This document shows, in pieces, positions 1 through 8,436 of a stretch of 64,000 nucleotides of DNA. The stretch is from assembly GCF_024753255.1 (NCBI RefSeq), contig NZ_JANUHA010000011.1, positions 62,001 through 126,000 on the forward strand, written 5' to 3'. Made by a program: the position numbers and the translations under genes. The notes below the pieces were generated by a model. It ran no database searches. It worked only from the letters and a program-made list of their open reading frames with translations, and was not told the origin of the DNA. How positions within the stretch are numbered: position 1 is the first letter of the stretch; the number at the start of each line of letters is the position of its first letter. The stretch comes from Massilia agri (lineage in GTDB: Bacteria; Pseudomonadota; Gammaproteobacteria; Burkholderiales; Burkholderiaceae_D).

Positions 1-1509
1 GTCCGAGTGCATGTACGCCAGGCCCTGCATGCCCATCTGGAGCGAGATCTCCATCTGCGACTGCAGTCCGCCCCAGCCGCGGCTGACGTCGCCCGACCAG
101 GGGATCATGCCGAAGCGCTGCGAGCCCGAGTAGCCGGCGCGCATCAGGATGAAGGGACGCTCGTTGGGGTAATCCTTCTTGTAGCCCTCGGCGATCAGGC
201 GCGCCCAGTCGTGGCCATAGATGTTGTGGACCTGGTCGGCGCTCTTGTTCCCGCCGTGGCGCACCCAGAAGGGATGCACTTCCGGCTCGCCCAGGTCGCC
301 CCACCAGCCGCTCACGCCGCCCTGCTTCAGGCCCTTGTAGATGTTCCAGAACCAGTCGCGGCCCTGGCTGGTGTAGAGGTCGACGAGGCCCGTGTTCCCG
401 AAGTAGAAGTCAAAGGTGGCCGGCTTGCCGTCCTTGTCGGTCGCCAGCACGCCCGGCTGCTGCGACGCTTCCTGCCAGCGCCGGGAGGTGGTCAGGACGA
501 AGGGCTCGGTGATGACGATGGTCTTCACGCCCTTCGCCTTCAGGTCCGCCATCATTTTCTCGGCGTTCGGGAAGGTGTCGCGGTCCCAGGCCAGGTTGCC
601 CATGGTGTCCTTGACGGTCTTGCCGAACCAGTACAGGTCGAGCACCACCGCATCCAGGGGGATCTTCTCGGCGATGAAGCGGTCGACCACCTCGCGCGTC
701 TGGGCCTCGCTCTTGTAGCCGAAGCGGCTCGCGAAGTTGCCGAAGGCCCAGCGCGGCGGCAGCGGCTGGCGGCCGGTCAGCGCCGTGTAGTTCGCCATCA
801 CGCCGTCCCAGCTGTCGCCGGCCACCACCTGGTAGGTCTTGCGCCCGCCGATCACCTCGTAGCGCAGGGTGCCGTCCTTGCGGCTGTCGAAATCGAGCCA
901 GCCGGTCTGCGGATTGTCGAAGTGGATCGCGTACTTTTTCGAGGACAGGGCGAGCGGCATCGTGTAGTTCAACAACGTCGACGTCGCGCCATAGCCGTAG
1001 TCGGCCTTGTTATAGAGCTGGAAGCGCTTGCCGCGGCGGTTCATGCCGGTCGCGCGCGCGCCGGCGCCATACAGCGCCTCGCCATTCTCGAGCGCGAACT
1101 CGATGGTCTCCAGGTCCGCGCTGCGGCCGTAGCCGCGCTTTTCCGCGACCAGGGGCTTGCCCTTGTAGAGGTAGCTGATGCGGAAGGGCTGCTTGTCGAC
1201 CACCACCGTGATGCCGCTAGTGGCGTACACCAGGCGCGCGCCCTCGTCCTTGAGCGTCGCGCCCACGTCTGCGGGTGCCAGCACCACGGCGTGCGAGGCC
1301 GCGTCGAACGATTCGCCGTTCGGGATGAAGGTGGTCTCGACCACGTCGGCCGAATAGGGTTTGATCAGGTAGCGGCCGTCGCTGGTCGCGAGTTCCAGCG
1401 TGTTCTGCTTCCGGGTGGCGCCCTGCAGCTGGCGGTCAGCGTTCTGGGCAAAGGCGAGCGGGCTGGCCAGCAGGCACAGCACGAGGCGGGCAATCGTCGT
1501 ATGCGTCAT
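1..1509 (-). CDS. Glycoside hydrolase family 31 enzyme (alpha-glucosidase/alpha-xylosidase type), C-terminus cut by window edge
   Basis: The reading frame is open from the ATG at 1509 to base 1, giving 503 codons with no stop, so the C-terminus lies outside the window. The start MTHTTIARLVLCLLASPLAFA is a typical Sec signal peptide, so the enzyme is periplasmic or secreted. The middle carries GH31 (beta/alpha)8-barrel hallmarks: a WWGDLGEPEVHP segment holding the catalytic nucleophile Asp, and near the left edge a WSGDVSRGWGG segment matching the acid/base Asp region. GH31 enzymes release alpha-linked glucose or xylose from oligosaccharides with retention of configuration. Substrate cannot be read from sequence. 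The gene lies 93 bp downstream of the FAD oxidoreductase and may be co-transcribed with it. Confidence 0.88.
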   Translation of the reverse strand, partial: MTHTTIARLVLCLLASPLAFAQNADRQLQGATRKQNTLELATSDGRYLIKPYSADVVETTFIPNGESFDAASHAVVLAPADVGATLKDEGARLVYATSGITVVVDKQPFRISYLYKGKPLVAEKRGYGRSADLETIEFALENGEALYGAGARATGMNRRGKRFQLYNKADYGYGATSTLLNYTMPLALSSKKYAIHFDNPQTGWLDFDSRKDGTLRYEVIGGRKTYQVVAGDSWDGVMANYTALTGRQPLPPRWAFGNFASRFGYKSEAQTREVVDRFIAEKIPLDAVVLDLYWFGKTVKDTMGNLAWDRDTFPNAEKMMADLKAKGVKTIVITEPFVLTTSRRWQEASQQPGVLATDKDGKPATFDFYFGNTGLVDLYTSQGRDWFWNIYKGLKQGGVSGWWGDLGEPEVHPFWVRHGGNKSADQVHNIYGHDWARLIAEGYKKDYPNERPFILMRAGYSGSQRFGMIPWSGDVSRGWGGLQSQMEISLQMGMQGLAYMHSD

Positions 1510-1602
1510 GGAATCCGGTTGTCGTTTTAGCCAACCGAGAGCATGACAGATTTCTCGCCTGGGATACAGGGTTCCTGTAAGAAAATTACATGAGCTCGCC
1601 GC

Positions 1603-3030
1603 TCAAGGCAGCGTTCGGCCCGGCACCGCCGCCCGTGCGAGGCCCGCGAAGTCGTCGTACAGGCGCGCATCGATGGCGAGATTCGCCTGCAAGCCACGCT
1701 CCGCCAGCACCACTTCCGCCGCCATGAAGCCGGACTTGGCCGCCCCTTCCATCGTGCAGGGCATGTGGGTGCGGGTCCAGTCCCCGGCCAGGGTCAGGCC
1801 GGGTATCGGCGAGCGTGCCCGCGGGCGCATGCGTTCGAAGCCGACCAGCGGGCACGGGATCGCCATCGGCACCCGGTGCACGTCGGCGTGCAGCAGCCGC
1901 GCCCTGGCCGCGCGCGGCGCGATCTCGCCGAGCTCCATCACGGTGCGGCGCACGATCTCGGCGTCCGTGAGCCCATGGGCGCGGTGGCTATAGATGATGT
2001 TGCTGGCGATGACCGTGGGCCGCCCGCGCCAGCCCTGGCGAATCTGGCACAGGTCATAGAAATCGTAGTTCAGGCGATCCGGCGCGAACAGGTTGGAGGC
2101 GAAGCGCTCGGCCTTGATGTCGCGGTCGAACCAGAGGTAGCAGCAGACGTAGGGGCTCGGCTCCACGCGCGGCAGGGCATCGAAGGGGGCGCGGCCGCGC
2201 CAGGCACGCGGCAGGACCCCATCCAGGTCCTGCGGCGGCAGGGCCGAGACCACCTGCTCTGCGCGGATGTGGCTGCCGTCGGACAGCACCACCCCGTCGA
2301 CGCGCTCCCTGCCCGACAGCCAGGCCACGCCGCGCCCCTTGAGCACGCGCCCGCCGGCGCGCTCGATCGCGCGCACCGCCTGCCGGGTGTACAGCTCGCC
2401 CAGGCCGACCCTGGCGAAGCCGAAGTGCAGGCCGCGGTAGCCGCTCAGCTGCGCGTGGATGCGCATCAGGGAGGCGGCCGAGCAGCGCTGCAGCGGCACA
2501 TTGGTGACCACCATGGCCGCGAAGCGCCACCACCAGTCGATCATGCGCTCGCTGACGCCATGGCCGCGCAGGAAGTCGAGGGCGGAGATGCGGTCGAGTT
2601 CCGGCACCTGTTCTTCGCCGAAGCGCATGCCGCGCCAGCCGACACCCGCCATCGACAGGTAGTCGGCGGCGTCCAGGCCGGGCGCCTGCAGGATGCTGGG
2701 CATGAGGCTGAGCGGCGCCGGCAGCGGCCAGTGGCGAAGCACCGTAGGCCGGGGCTTGCTGGCCACGGTGAGCACCTTGCCCGGCTGCCAGCAGATCAGG
2801 TCTTTCGTCCCGAGCCGCGCGAGGAAGGCCAGCATATTGTGGTACTCGGAGTGGAAGATGTGGGGGCCGATGTCGACCACGTCGCCCGTGACCGGCTCGC
2901 GCCAGCTGCTGGCCCGGCCGCCCAGGCGCGTGTTGCGCTCGACGACGGTGACCGCAATCCCGTGGTCCGCGAGCGCGACCGCGCACGCCAGACCTGCCAG
3001 CCCTGCCCCGACCACCGTTACCTGAGTCAT
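1603..3030 (-). CDS. FAD-dependent oxidoreductase of the phytoene desaturase / HpnE-like amine-oxidase superfamily
   Basis: The 475-residue protein starts with an FAD Rossmann motif (GAGLAGL, residues 8-14), followed by an acidic strand end (VVERN) and LGGRASSW, typical of the phytoene desaturase/amine oxidase fold. The C-terminal LAGDWTRTHMPCTMEGA segment is the second conserved FAD-contacting motif of this superfamily. No signal peptide is seen. Relatives desaturate carotenoids or, as HpnE, convert hydroxysqualene to squalene. No hopanoid or carotenoid partner gene (HpnC/D, CrtB) lies in the window, so the substrate is left open. An ATG at 3030 opens the frame. The amidohydrolase stop lies 97 bp upstream on the same strand. 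Confidence 0.8.
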   Translation of the reverse strand: MTQVTVVGAGLAGLACAVALADHGIAVTVVERNTRLGGRASSWREPVTGDVVDIGPHIFHSEYHNMLAFLARLGTKDLICWQPGKVLTVASKPRPTVLRHWPLPAPLSLMPSILQAPGLDAADYLSMAGVGWRGMRFGEEQVPELDRISALDFLRGHGVSERMIDWWWRFAAMVVTNVPLQRCSAASLMRIHAQLSGYRGLHFGFARVGLGELYTRQAVRAIERAGGRVLKGRGVAWLSGRERVDGVVLSDGSHIRAEQVVSALPPQDLDGVLPRAWRGRAPFDALPRVEPSPYVCCYLWFDRDIKAERFASNLFAPDRLNYDFYDLCQIRQGWRGRPTVIASNIIYSHRAHGLTDAEIVRRTVMELGEIAPRAARARLLHADVHRVPMAIPCPLVGFERMRPRARSPIPGLTLAGDWTRTHMPCTMEGAAKSGFMAAEVVLAERGLQANLAIDARLYDDFAGLARAAVPGRTLP

Positions 3031-3127
3031 CCGTCCGCTTCCCCTCGCCGCACATCAGCCCAGTGTAGGGCAGCGGGCGCGGCTATCGGTTAGCACGCGC
3101 ACATAGCGCGAGCTTTGCGCGCCGGGA

Positions 3128-4105
3128 TCAGCGCAAATACGGCATCACATTGTTCGCCACCCGCGCCGCTTCCGCATCGGTCAGCGGCAGGCTGCGGAAA
3201 GCGGCCCAGGCGTCGCGCGGCGGCACCTCGAGGCCGACGGCGGTCTCGGAACCGTAGAGCACGCGCTCCATGCCGACCTGGCGCAGGCGCCGCACGACGC
3301 GGCGCGCATCGGCCGGCGACAGGCCCGGACGGGCGAAGGAAGAGGCATCGAGCCAGACCTGGCGCATGCGCGGGTCCTGGCGCGCGGCGGCTTCCGCCAG
3401 CACGGCCAGGGCGGCCAGCTGCGTGGCGCCCTCGCCCGCCCTGGCGCCGGCCGACGGCGCCTGGGCATACGCGACCTGCACCGGCACGTCGGGTGCGAAC
3501 GGCAGCAGCTGGTCGATCAGCAGGCGCGCGCCTTCTGCGCTGGTGCCGCGCAGCTGCAGCACGATCGCCATGCCGCGGGCGTTCGCCGAGCGGAACACGC
3601 GCTGCACGCGCGCCATCTGGGCGGGATCGTCGAGGCGTACGCCGGCCGCGGGATGCAGCTTGATGCCGCGCCCGAATTCCGGACTGGCCGCGCAGCGCGC
3701 CAGCTCGGCCAGCGCATAGTCCTTCAGCGGGTCGACGCTGCACAGCGCCACCAGCCGCCCCGGATATTCGCCGGCCTGGCGCGCCGCCCAGTCGTTCTCG
3801 GCGCGCACCCGGTCGTATTCGTCGTCCGGCAGCTGGGCTGGACGGCCGTAGACCCAGGCCACCGACAGCACCGCCGCGCGCTCGATGCCGGCCGCATCGA
3901 GCTGGGCGATCAGGTCCTGGGCCGTCACCGGCTCCAGCTGCGCGCTGGAGGACAGGAAGGCCGCCGCGGCGGGGCTGTAGACGTACTGGTGATGATCGGC
4001 CACCGGGGCGCGCATCGGCGTCGAGGGTGCGGCGGGCGCCGCCTCGGCCAGGCTCGATACGGCCAGCATCACGGCAGCGGACAGCAGGACAGGAACACGC
4101 CTCAT
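3128..4105 (-). CDS. Exported amidohydrolase_2-type TIM-barrel hydrolase
   Basis: The ATG at 4105 was chosen over upstream in-frame codons because it opens a clear signal peptide (MRRVPVLLSAAVMLAVSSL, then Ala-rich), is preceded by an AGGTG ribosome-binding site, and lies about 45 bp below a good sigma-70 promoter. The mature part (about 300 residues) reads as an amidohydrolase_2 barrel: DHHQYVYS near the N-terminus in place of the usual metal-binding HxH, GIKLHPAAG in the middle, VWLDASS, and a C-terminal VLYGSET where the family normally has GSD. The Asp-to-Glu change at that catalytic position and the incomplete first metal motif may mean altered or weak metal-dependent activity. Substrate unknown. 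Confidence 0.72.
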   Translation of the reverse strand: MRRVPVLLSAAVMLAVSSLAEAAPAAPSTPMRAPVADHHQYVYSPAAAAFLSSSAQLEPVTAQDLIAQLDAAGIERAAVLSVAWVYGRPAQLPDDEYDRVRAENDWAARQAGEYPGRLVALCSVDPLKDYALAELARCAASPEFGRGIKLHPAAGVRLDDPAQMARVQRVFRSANARGMAIVLQLRGTSAEGARLLIDQLLPFAPDVPVQVAYAQAPSAGARAGEGATQLAALAVLAEAAARQDPRMRQVWLDASSFARPGLSPADARRVVRRLRQVGMERVLYGSETAVGLEVPPRDAWAAFRSLPLTDAEAARVANNVMPYLR

Positions 4106-4156
4106 ACATACACCTCGCACAAAAAACCACCCGGCCTGCATGACCGGGAACGGTAT

Positions 4157-4185
4157 GTTATCGCATTGGCAGCAAGGACTGTCAA
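4157..4185 (-). promoter_or_regulatory. Sigma-70 promoter for the exported amidohydrolase
   Basis: On the minus strand there is a perfect -35 TTGACA (4185-4180), a 17-bp spacer and a -10 GATAAC (4162-4157, 4 of 6 consensus). It faces the amidohydrolase start at 4105 and sits in the 160-bp divergent region shared with the peptide transporter. Confidence 0.62.
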
Positions 4186-4265
4186 GATTGCACGTTCCAT
4201 GCTCCTCGCGTAGCATCGCCGGATTGCCGCCCGAGGGCGCGCCGACCGTACTGACAAGGGAAAAG

Positions 4266-5780
4266 ATGAAACACGAGATTCCACCGGGAGCGGCAGATGC
4301 CGTCAGCAAGAACCGCTCCTTCCTCACGGTGGCGCTGATCGAGCTGTGGGAACGCTTCGGCTACTACGGCATGCAGGCGCTGATCGTCTACTTCATGGTG
4401 CAGCGCCTCGGCTTCGAAGACAGCCGCGCCAACCTGGTCTGGGGCGCGGCCGCGGCCCTGATCTACGTGGCCCCGGCCATCGGCGGCTGGATCGGCGACC
4501 AGGTGCTCGGCACCCGCCGCTGCATGATCCTCGGCGGCATCATCCTCTCGCTCGGCTACGCCCTGATGGCGGTGCCCACCACGAATACCTGGATGACCTT
4601 CTCGGCGCTGGGCGTCATCGTGGTCGGCAATGGCCTGTTCAAGCCGAATACCGCCAACCTGGTGCGCAAGATCTACGAAGGCGACGATTCCAAGATCGAT
4701 TCGGCCTTCACCCTGTATTACATGGCGGTGAACGTCGGCTCGACCTTCTCGATGCTGGCCACGCCCTGGATCAAGGACTACGTCAACGCCAGCTACGGCG
4801 GTGAGCTGGGCTGGCACGTCGCGTTTGCCGTGTGCAGCGTCGGCTTGTTCGTCGGCCTGCTGACCGTGGGCGTGCTGCGCGCGACCGTGTCGCACGTCGG
4901 TTCGCCGCCGGATGCGCGGCCGCTCGAGATGTCCAAACTGCTGGCCGTGCTGGGCGGCGGCCTGGTGGCGGTGGCGGCGTCGGCCGTCATCCTTGAATAC
5001 CAGGGCCTGGCCCGCGCCTTCGTCTACGTGGCCGGCTTTGTCGTGCTCGGCATCTTCTTCCACCTGATCCGTTCCAGCGCGCCGAGCGAGCGCGCCGGCC
5101 TGATCGCCGCCCTCATACTGACCTTGCAGACGGTGTTCTTCTTCATCTTCTACCAGCAGATGTCGACCTCGCTGTCCCTGTTCGCGCTGCGTAACGTCGA
5201 CCTCGGCTTCTACGTGTTCGGCAACCGCCTGTGGACCTGGTCGCCGGCCCAGTTCCAGGCCCTGAACGCGATCTGGATCATGGTGCTCAGCCCGGTGCTG
5301 GCCTTTGCCTATACCCGCGCCGGGGCGAGCGGGCGGGACATCTCGATCGCCGCCAAGTTCGCCCTCGGCTTCGCCGTGGTGGCGGCCGGCTTTTTCACCT
5401 ACGGCGTGGCCGGCGCCTTTGCCGTCGATGGCCTGACCTCGTCCTGGATCATGATCGCGGGCTACGGTCTGTACTCGCTGGGCGAACTGCTGGTGAGCGG
5501 CCTGGGCCTGGCGATGATCGCGCGCTACGTGCCGGCCCGCATGGGCGGCTTCATGATGGGCGCCTACTACGTGGGCGTGGGCATTTCGCAGTACCTGGGC
5601 GGGGTGGTGGCGAACCTGGCCAGCGTGCCGCGCGACGTGGTGGACCCGGTGCAGACCCTGCCGATCTACACGAGCCTGTTCAACAAGCTGGGCCTGGCCG
5701 CAATCGCCTGCACGCTGATCGCGCTGGCCGCCCTGCCCCTGATGCGCAAGCTCACCGCGACGCACCACGCACATCAATGA
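4266..5780 (+). CDS. POT/PTR family proton-coupled peptide transporter
   Basis: The 504-residue membrane protein belongs to the proton-dependent oligopeptide transporter (POT/PTR2) branch of the MFS. The N-terminal ELWERFGYYGMQALIVYFMV contains the ExxERFxYYG motif of helix 1, used for proton coupling and peptide contact. LYYMAVNVGSTFSMLATPWI matches the second PTR2 signature. Many further hydrophobic helices follow, fitting a 12-14 TM protein in the inner membrane. It is expected to import di- and tripeptides. The ATG at 4266 follows an AAGGGA ribosome-binding site; the in-frame ATG at 4140 would add a non-hydrophobic tail running into the divergent promoter region. A strong hairpin lies just after its stop. 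Confidence 0.9.
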   Translation: MKHEIPPGAADAVSKNRSFLTVALIELWERFGYYGMQALIVYFMVQRLGFEDSRANLVWGAAAALIYVAPAIGGWIGDQVLGTRRCMILGGIILSLGYALMAVPTTNTWMTFSALGVIVVGNGLFKPNTANLVRKIYEGDDSKIDSAFTLYYMAVNVGSTFSMLATPWIKDYVNASYGGELGWHVAFAVCSVGLFVGLLTVGVLRATVSHVGSPPDARPLEMSKLLAVLGGGLVAVAASAVILEYQGLARAFVYVAGFVVLGIFFHLIRSSAPSERAGLIAALILTLQTVFFFIFYQQMSTSLSLFALRNVDLGFYVFGNRLWTWSPAQFQALNAIWIMVLSPVLAFAYTRAGASGRDISIAAKFALGFAVVAAGFFTYGVAGAFAVDGLTSSWIMIAGYGLYSLGELLVSGLGLAMIARYVPARMGGFMMGAYYVGVGISQYLGGVVANLASVPRDVVDPVQTLPIYTSLFNKLGLAAIACTLIALAALPLMRKLTATHHAHQ

Positions 5781-5781
5781 T

Positions 5782-5819
5782 CCGCACGGTGGGCGGCCAC
5801 GCGGCCGCCCACGCTGCGG
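5782..5819 (+). terminator. Strong GC hairpin after the peptide transporter gene, no T tract
   Basis: A perfect 10-bp stem GTGGGCGGCC / GGCCGCCCAC with loop ACGC (5789-5812) is extended by an outer CCGCA/TGCGG pairing (5782-5786 with 5815-5819) across a small internal loop. It begins directly after the transporter stop. There is no immediate T run, so it may be a transcript-end stabiliser and not an efficient intrinsic terminator. Confidence 0.5.
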
Positions 5820-5851
5820 TAAGATGAGGGATCAGATTTTTTGGATCCGGC

Positions 5852-7045
5852 ATGAGCATCAATCTTCCCAGCAATATCCAGGTCGCCCAGCGCGTCCACG
5901 CCATCGAGCCTTTCCGCGTCATGGAAATGGTGAAAGCCGCCGGCGAAATGCGCCGCAGCGGCATCGACGTCATCAGCATGAGCGTCGGCGAGCCCGACTT
6001 CACCGCACCCGACATCGTCGCCCACGCGGCGATGGAAGCCATCAAGGGCGGCATCACCCAGTACACCGATTCGCTCGGCCTGCGCGAATTGCGCGAAGCG
6101 ATCTCCGGCCATTACGCGAGCGTGCACGGACTCGACATCGACCCGCGCCGCATCGTCGTCACCGCCGGCGCCTCGGCCGGGCTGCTGCTGGCCTGTGCGG
6201 CCCTGGTGGCGGAGGGCGACGAAGTCCTGATGCCCGACCCCTGCTACCCCTGCAACCGCCACTTCGTATCAAGCTTCGGGGGCAAGCCGGTGCTGGTGCC
6301 GGCGTCCGCCGAAGACCGTTACCAGCTGAGCGGCGCCCACGTCGCGGCCAACTGGAACGATCGTACCCGCGGCGTGCTGGTCGCCTCGCCCTCGAACCCG
6401 ACCGGCACCTCGATGACGCCCGAACAGCTGCGCGCCATGCTGGCGGCGGTGCGCGAGCGCGGCGGCTTCGCCATCATCGACGAGATCTACCAGGGCCTGT
6501 CCTACGACCACCAGCCGGTCAGCGCGCTGGCCATCGACGAGGAAGTCATCACCGTCAACAGCTTCTCGAAGTATTTCAGCATGACCGGCTGGCGCCTCGG
6601 CTGGCTGGTGGTGCCGGAGCTTCTCGTGCCGACCTTCGAGAAGCTGGCCCAGAACCTCTTCATCTGCGCGCCGACCGTGGCCCAGCAGGCCGCCCTCGCC
6701 TGCTTCACGCCGGAAGCACTCGGCATCTACGAAGAACGCCGGCGCGAGTTCCAGCGCCGCCGCGACTTTCTTGTCCCGGCCCTGCGCGAGCTGGGCTTCA
6801 AGGTGCCGGTGATGCCGGATGGCGCCTTCTACGTGTACGCCGACATCTCCGCCCTGCCGCATGCCCAGGCGAACGACAGCACGGCCTTCTGCTGGTCGGT
6901 ATTGAAGGAGGCCCACGTGGCGATCGTCCCGGGCGACGATTTCGGTTTCGCGGCGCCCAGCCGGCACGTGCGCTTTTCGTATGCGACGAAGCTGGAGCGT
7001 ATCGAAGAGGCGCTCGGGCGCCTGCGGCGTTTGCTCGGGCGCTGA
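5852..7045 (+). CDS. PLP-dependent class I/II aminotransferase (aspartate aminotransferase fold)
   Basis: The 397-residue enzyme shows the class I aminotransferase pattern in order: SMSVGEPDF (residues 43-50), ASPSNPTG with Asn182, IIDEIYQGL with Asp210 and Tyr213, and SFSKYFSMTGWRLGW with the PLP Schiff-base Lys240 and the substrate or phosphate Arg248. It is a cytosolic amino-group transferase between an amino acid and a 2-oxo acid. The substrate side chain cannot be read from sequence; aromatic, aspartate or alanine/valine types all share these motifs. The ATG at 5852 agrees with the family N-terminus. It is codirectional with the peptide transporter, 71 bp downstream of it, and ends 4 bp from the convergent histidine kinase gene. 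Confidence 0.88.
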   Translation: MSINLPSNIQVAQRVHAIEPFRVMEMVKAAGEMRRSGIDVISMSVGEPDFTAPDIVAHAAMEAIKGGITQYTDSLGLRELREAISGHYASVHGLDIDPRRIVVTAGASAGLLLACAALVAEGDEVLMPDPCYPCNRHFVSSFGGKPVLVPASAEDRYQLSGAHVAANWNDRTRGVLVASPSNPTGTSMTPEQLRAMLAAVRERGGFAIIDEIYQGLSYDHQPVSALAIDEEVITVNSFSKYFSMTGWRLGWLVVPELLVPTFEKLAQNLFICAPTVAQQAALACFTPEALGIYEERRREFQRRRDFLVPALRELGFKVPVMPDGAFYVYADISALPHAQANDSTAFCWSVLKEAHVAIVPGDDFGFAAPSRHVRFSYATKLERIEEALGRLRRLLGR

Positions 7046-7049
7046 GAAG

Positions 7050-8429
7050 TCAGGCGAGCAGGCGCAGCTCGCGCGCCTCGCCCACCAGTTCCAGCAAGGT
7101 GTCCGGCGCGGCCGGCTTGACCAGGTAGCGGTCGAAGCCGGCGAGCAGGGCCCGTTCGCGGTCTTCGTGCTGGCCGTAGCCCGACAGGGCGATCGCGAAG
7201 GGACGGGCGCCCGCGCCGGGATGGCCGTCGCGCAGGCGGGCCAGCACTTCCATCCCGTTGATGCCGGGCAGGCCGATGTCGCAGACGACGATGTCGTAGT
7301 CCCGCGCCTGCGCCTCGGCCAGGCCCGCATGGCCGTCGTAGGCGACGGTGACCTCGTGCCCCGCCAGTTCGAGCAGGGTGCACAGGGTATCGCAGGCGTC
7401 GACATTGTCTTCGATGAGCAGGATGCGGCAGGCGCCCTCGGCCACACTGGGGCCGCGCGGCGTCTCGGCCAACGGCGCCTGCGCCCCGGACAGCGGCAGG
7501 CGCACCGTGAAGGTGCTGCCCCGCCCCTCGCCCGGACTGTCGGCCGACACCAATCCGCCATGCATGCCGACCAGGTTGCGCACCACGTTCAAGCCGATGC
7601 CCAGGCCGCCCTCGGAGCGCGCCAGCGAGCGCGGTCCCTGGATGAAGAGATCGAAGACCTGCGGCAGCATCTCGGCCGTGATGCCGCCGCCGTTGTCGCT
7701 GATCTCGACCACGACCTCCTCGAGCGAGCGCCAGGCGCGCAGGGCGATGCGCCCGCCGTTGCCGGTGTACTTGGAGGCGTTGCCGAGCAGGTTGGCGAAG
7801 ACCTGGGTCAGGCGCACCGGGTCGCCCTCGATGTTCAGTGGCTCGTCGGGGAGCGAGACCTGGAGCTGCTGGTTGCGCTCGCGGATGCGCGGCGCCACGG
7901 TCTCGATGGCCTGGTCGATGGCGCCATTCAGGGCCAAGGGGCGCACCGACAGCGTGATCTTGCCGCTGCTGATGCGGGCCGCGTCCAGCAGGTCGTCGAG
8001 CAAGCGGGCCATGTGGTCGACCTGGCGCCGCACCACCCCGGACACGTGGGCCAGCTGGGGGTTGCTCCCACCCAGGCTCTGGAGCAGGCTGGCCGACATG
8101 CTCAGCGGCGCGAGCGGGTTGCGCAGCTCGTGCGCCAGCATGGCCAGGAATTCGGTCTGGCGGCGGTTGGTGGCTTCAGCCAGGTCGCGCAGCGACTGGG
8201 CGCTGACGGTGGCCATCACCAGGTGTTCGTTGGCCTCGCGCAGCTGCTCGACCTGTTCGACGAGGCGCGCATGGTCGCGGGCCAGGACGCGGCTTTCCGA
8301 CAGCTCCGCCTCCAGTGCCAGGATGCGCCGCTGCAGCTGCTGTTCGCGCAGCAGGCCGGATGGAAGCGCGTCCTCGTCCATCAGGGAACGTTGCTCCGAG
8401 CCGCCGGCCGATTCGTCATACGTTCCCAT
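7050..8429 (-). CDS. Soluble hybrid histidine kinase (HisKA-HATPase-REC)
   Basis: The 459-residue protein has no membrane segment and no recognisable sensor domain. An N-terminal Arg/Glu/Leu-rich coiled coil (about 25-85) leads into a HisKA box (LAHELRNPLAPL, phospho-acceptor His100), a HATPase domain with the N box (NLLGNASKYTG, about 213-223) and G boxes (SDNGGGI; GGLGIGL), then a C-terminal receiver domain (about 335-455) with acidic pocket IEDN and phospho-acceptor Asp384 in CDIGLPG. It is the last gene of an operon with the KaiC-like ATPase, 7 bp downstream of it. With no input domain of its own, it may take its signal from the KaiC-like partner; that is inference. Confidence 0.9.
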   Translation of the reverse strand: MGTYDESAGGSEQRSLMDEDALPSGLLREQQLQRRILALEAELSESRVLARDHARLVEQVEQLREANEHLVMATVSAQSLRDLAEATNRRQTEFLAMLAHELRNPLAPLSMSASLLQSLGGSNPQLAHVSGVVRRQVDHMARLLDDLLDAARISSGKITLSVRPLALNGAIDQAIETVAPRIRERNQQLQVSLPDEPLNIEGDPVRLTQVFANLLGNASKYTGNGGRIALRAWRSLEEVVVEISDNGGGITAEMLPQVFDLFIQGPRSLARSEGGLGIGLNVVRNLVGMHGGLVSADSPGEGRGSTFTVRLPLSGAQAPLAETPRGPSVAEGACRILLIEDNVDACDTLCTLLELAGHEVTVAYDGHAGLAEAQARDYDIVVCDIGLPGINGMEVLARLRDGHPGAGARPFAIALSGYGQHEDRERALLAGFDRYLVKPAAPDTLLELVGEARELRLLA

Positions 8430-8436
8430 GCCATCC

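Noticed and set aside
1603..3030. Naming the FAD oxidoreductase hpnE
   Set aside because: The fold fits, but no hpnC, hpnD or squalene-hopene cyclase gene is present in the window and the core motifs do not separate HpnE from other desaturase-like enzymes.
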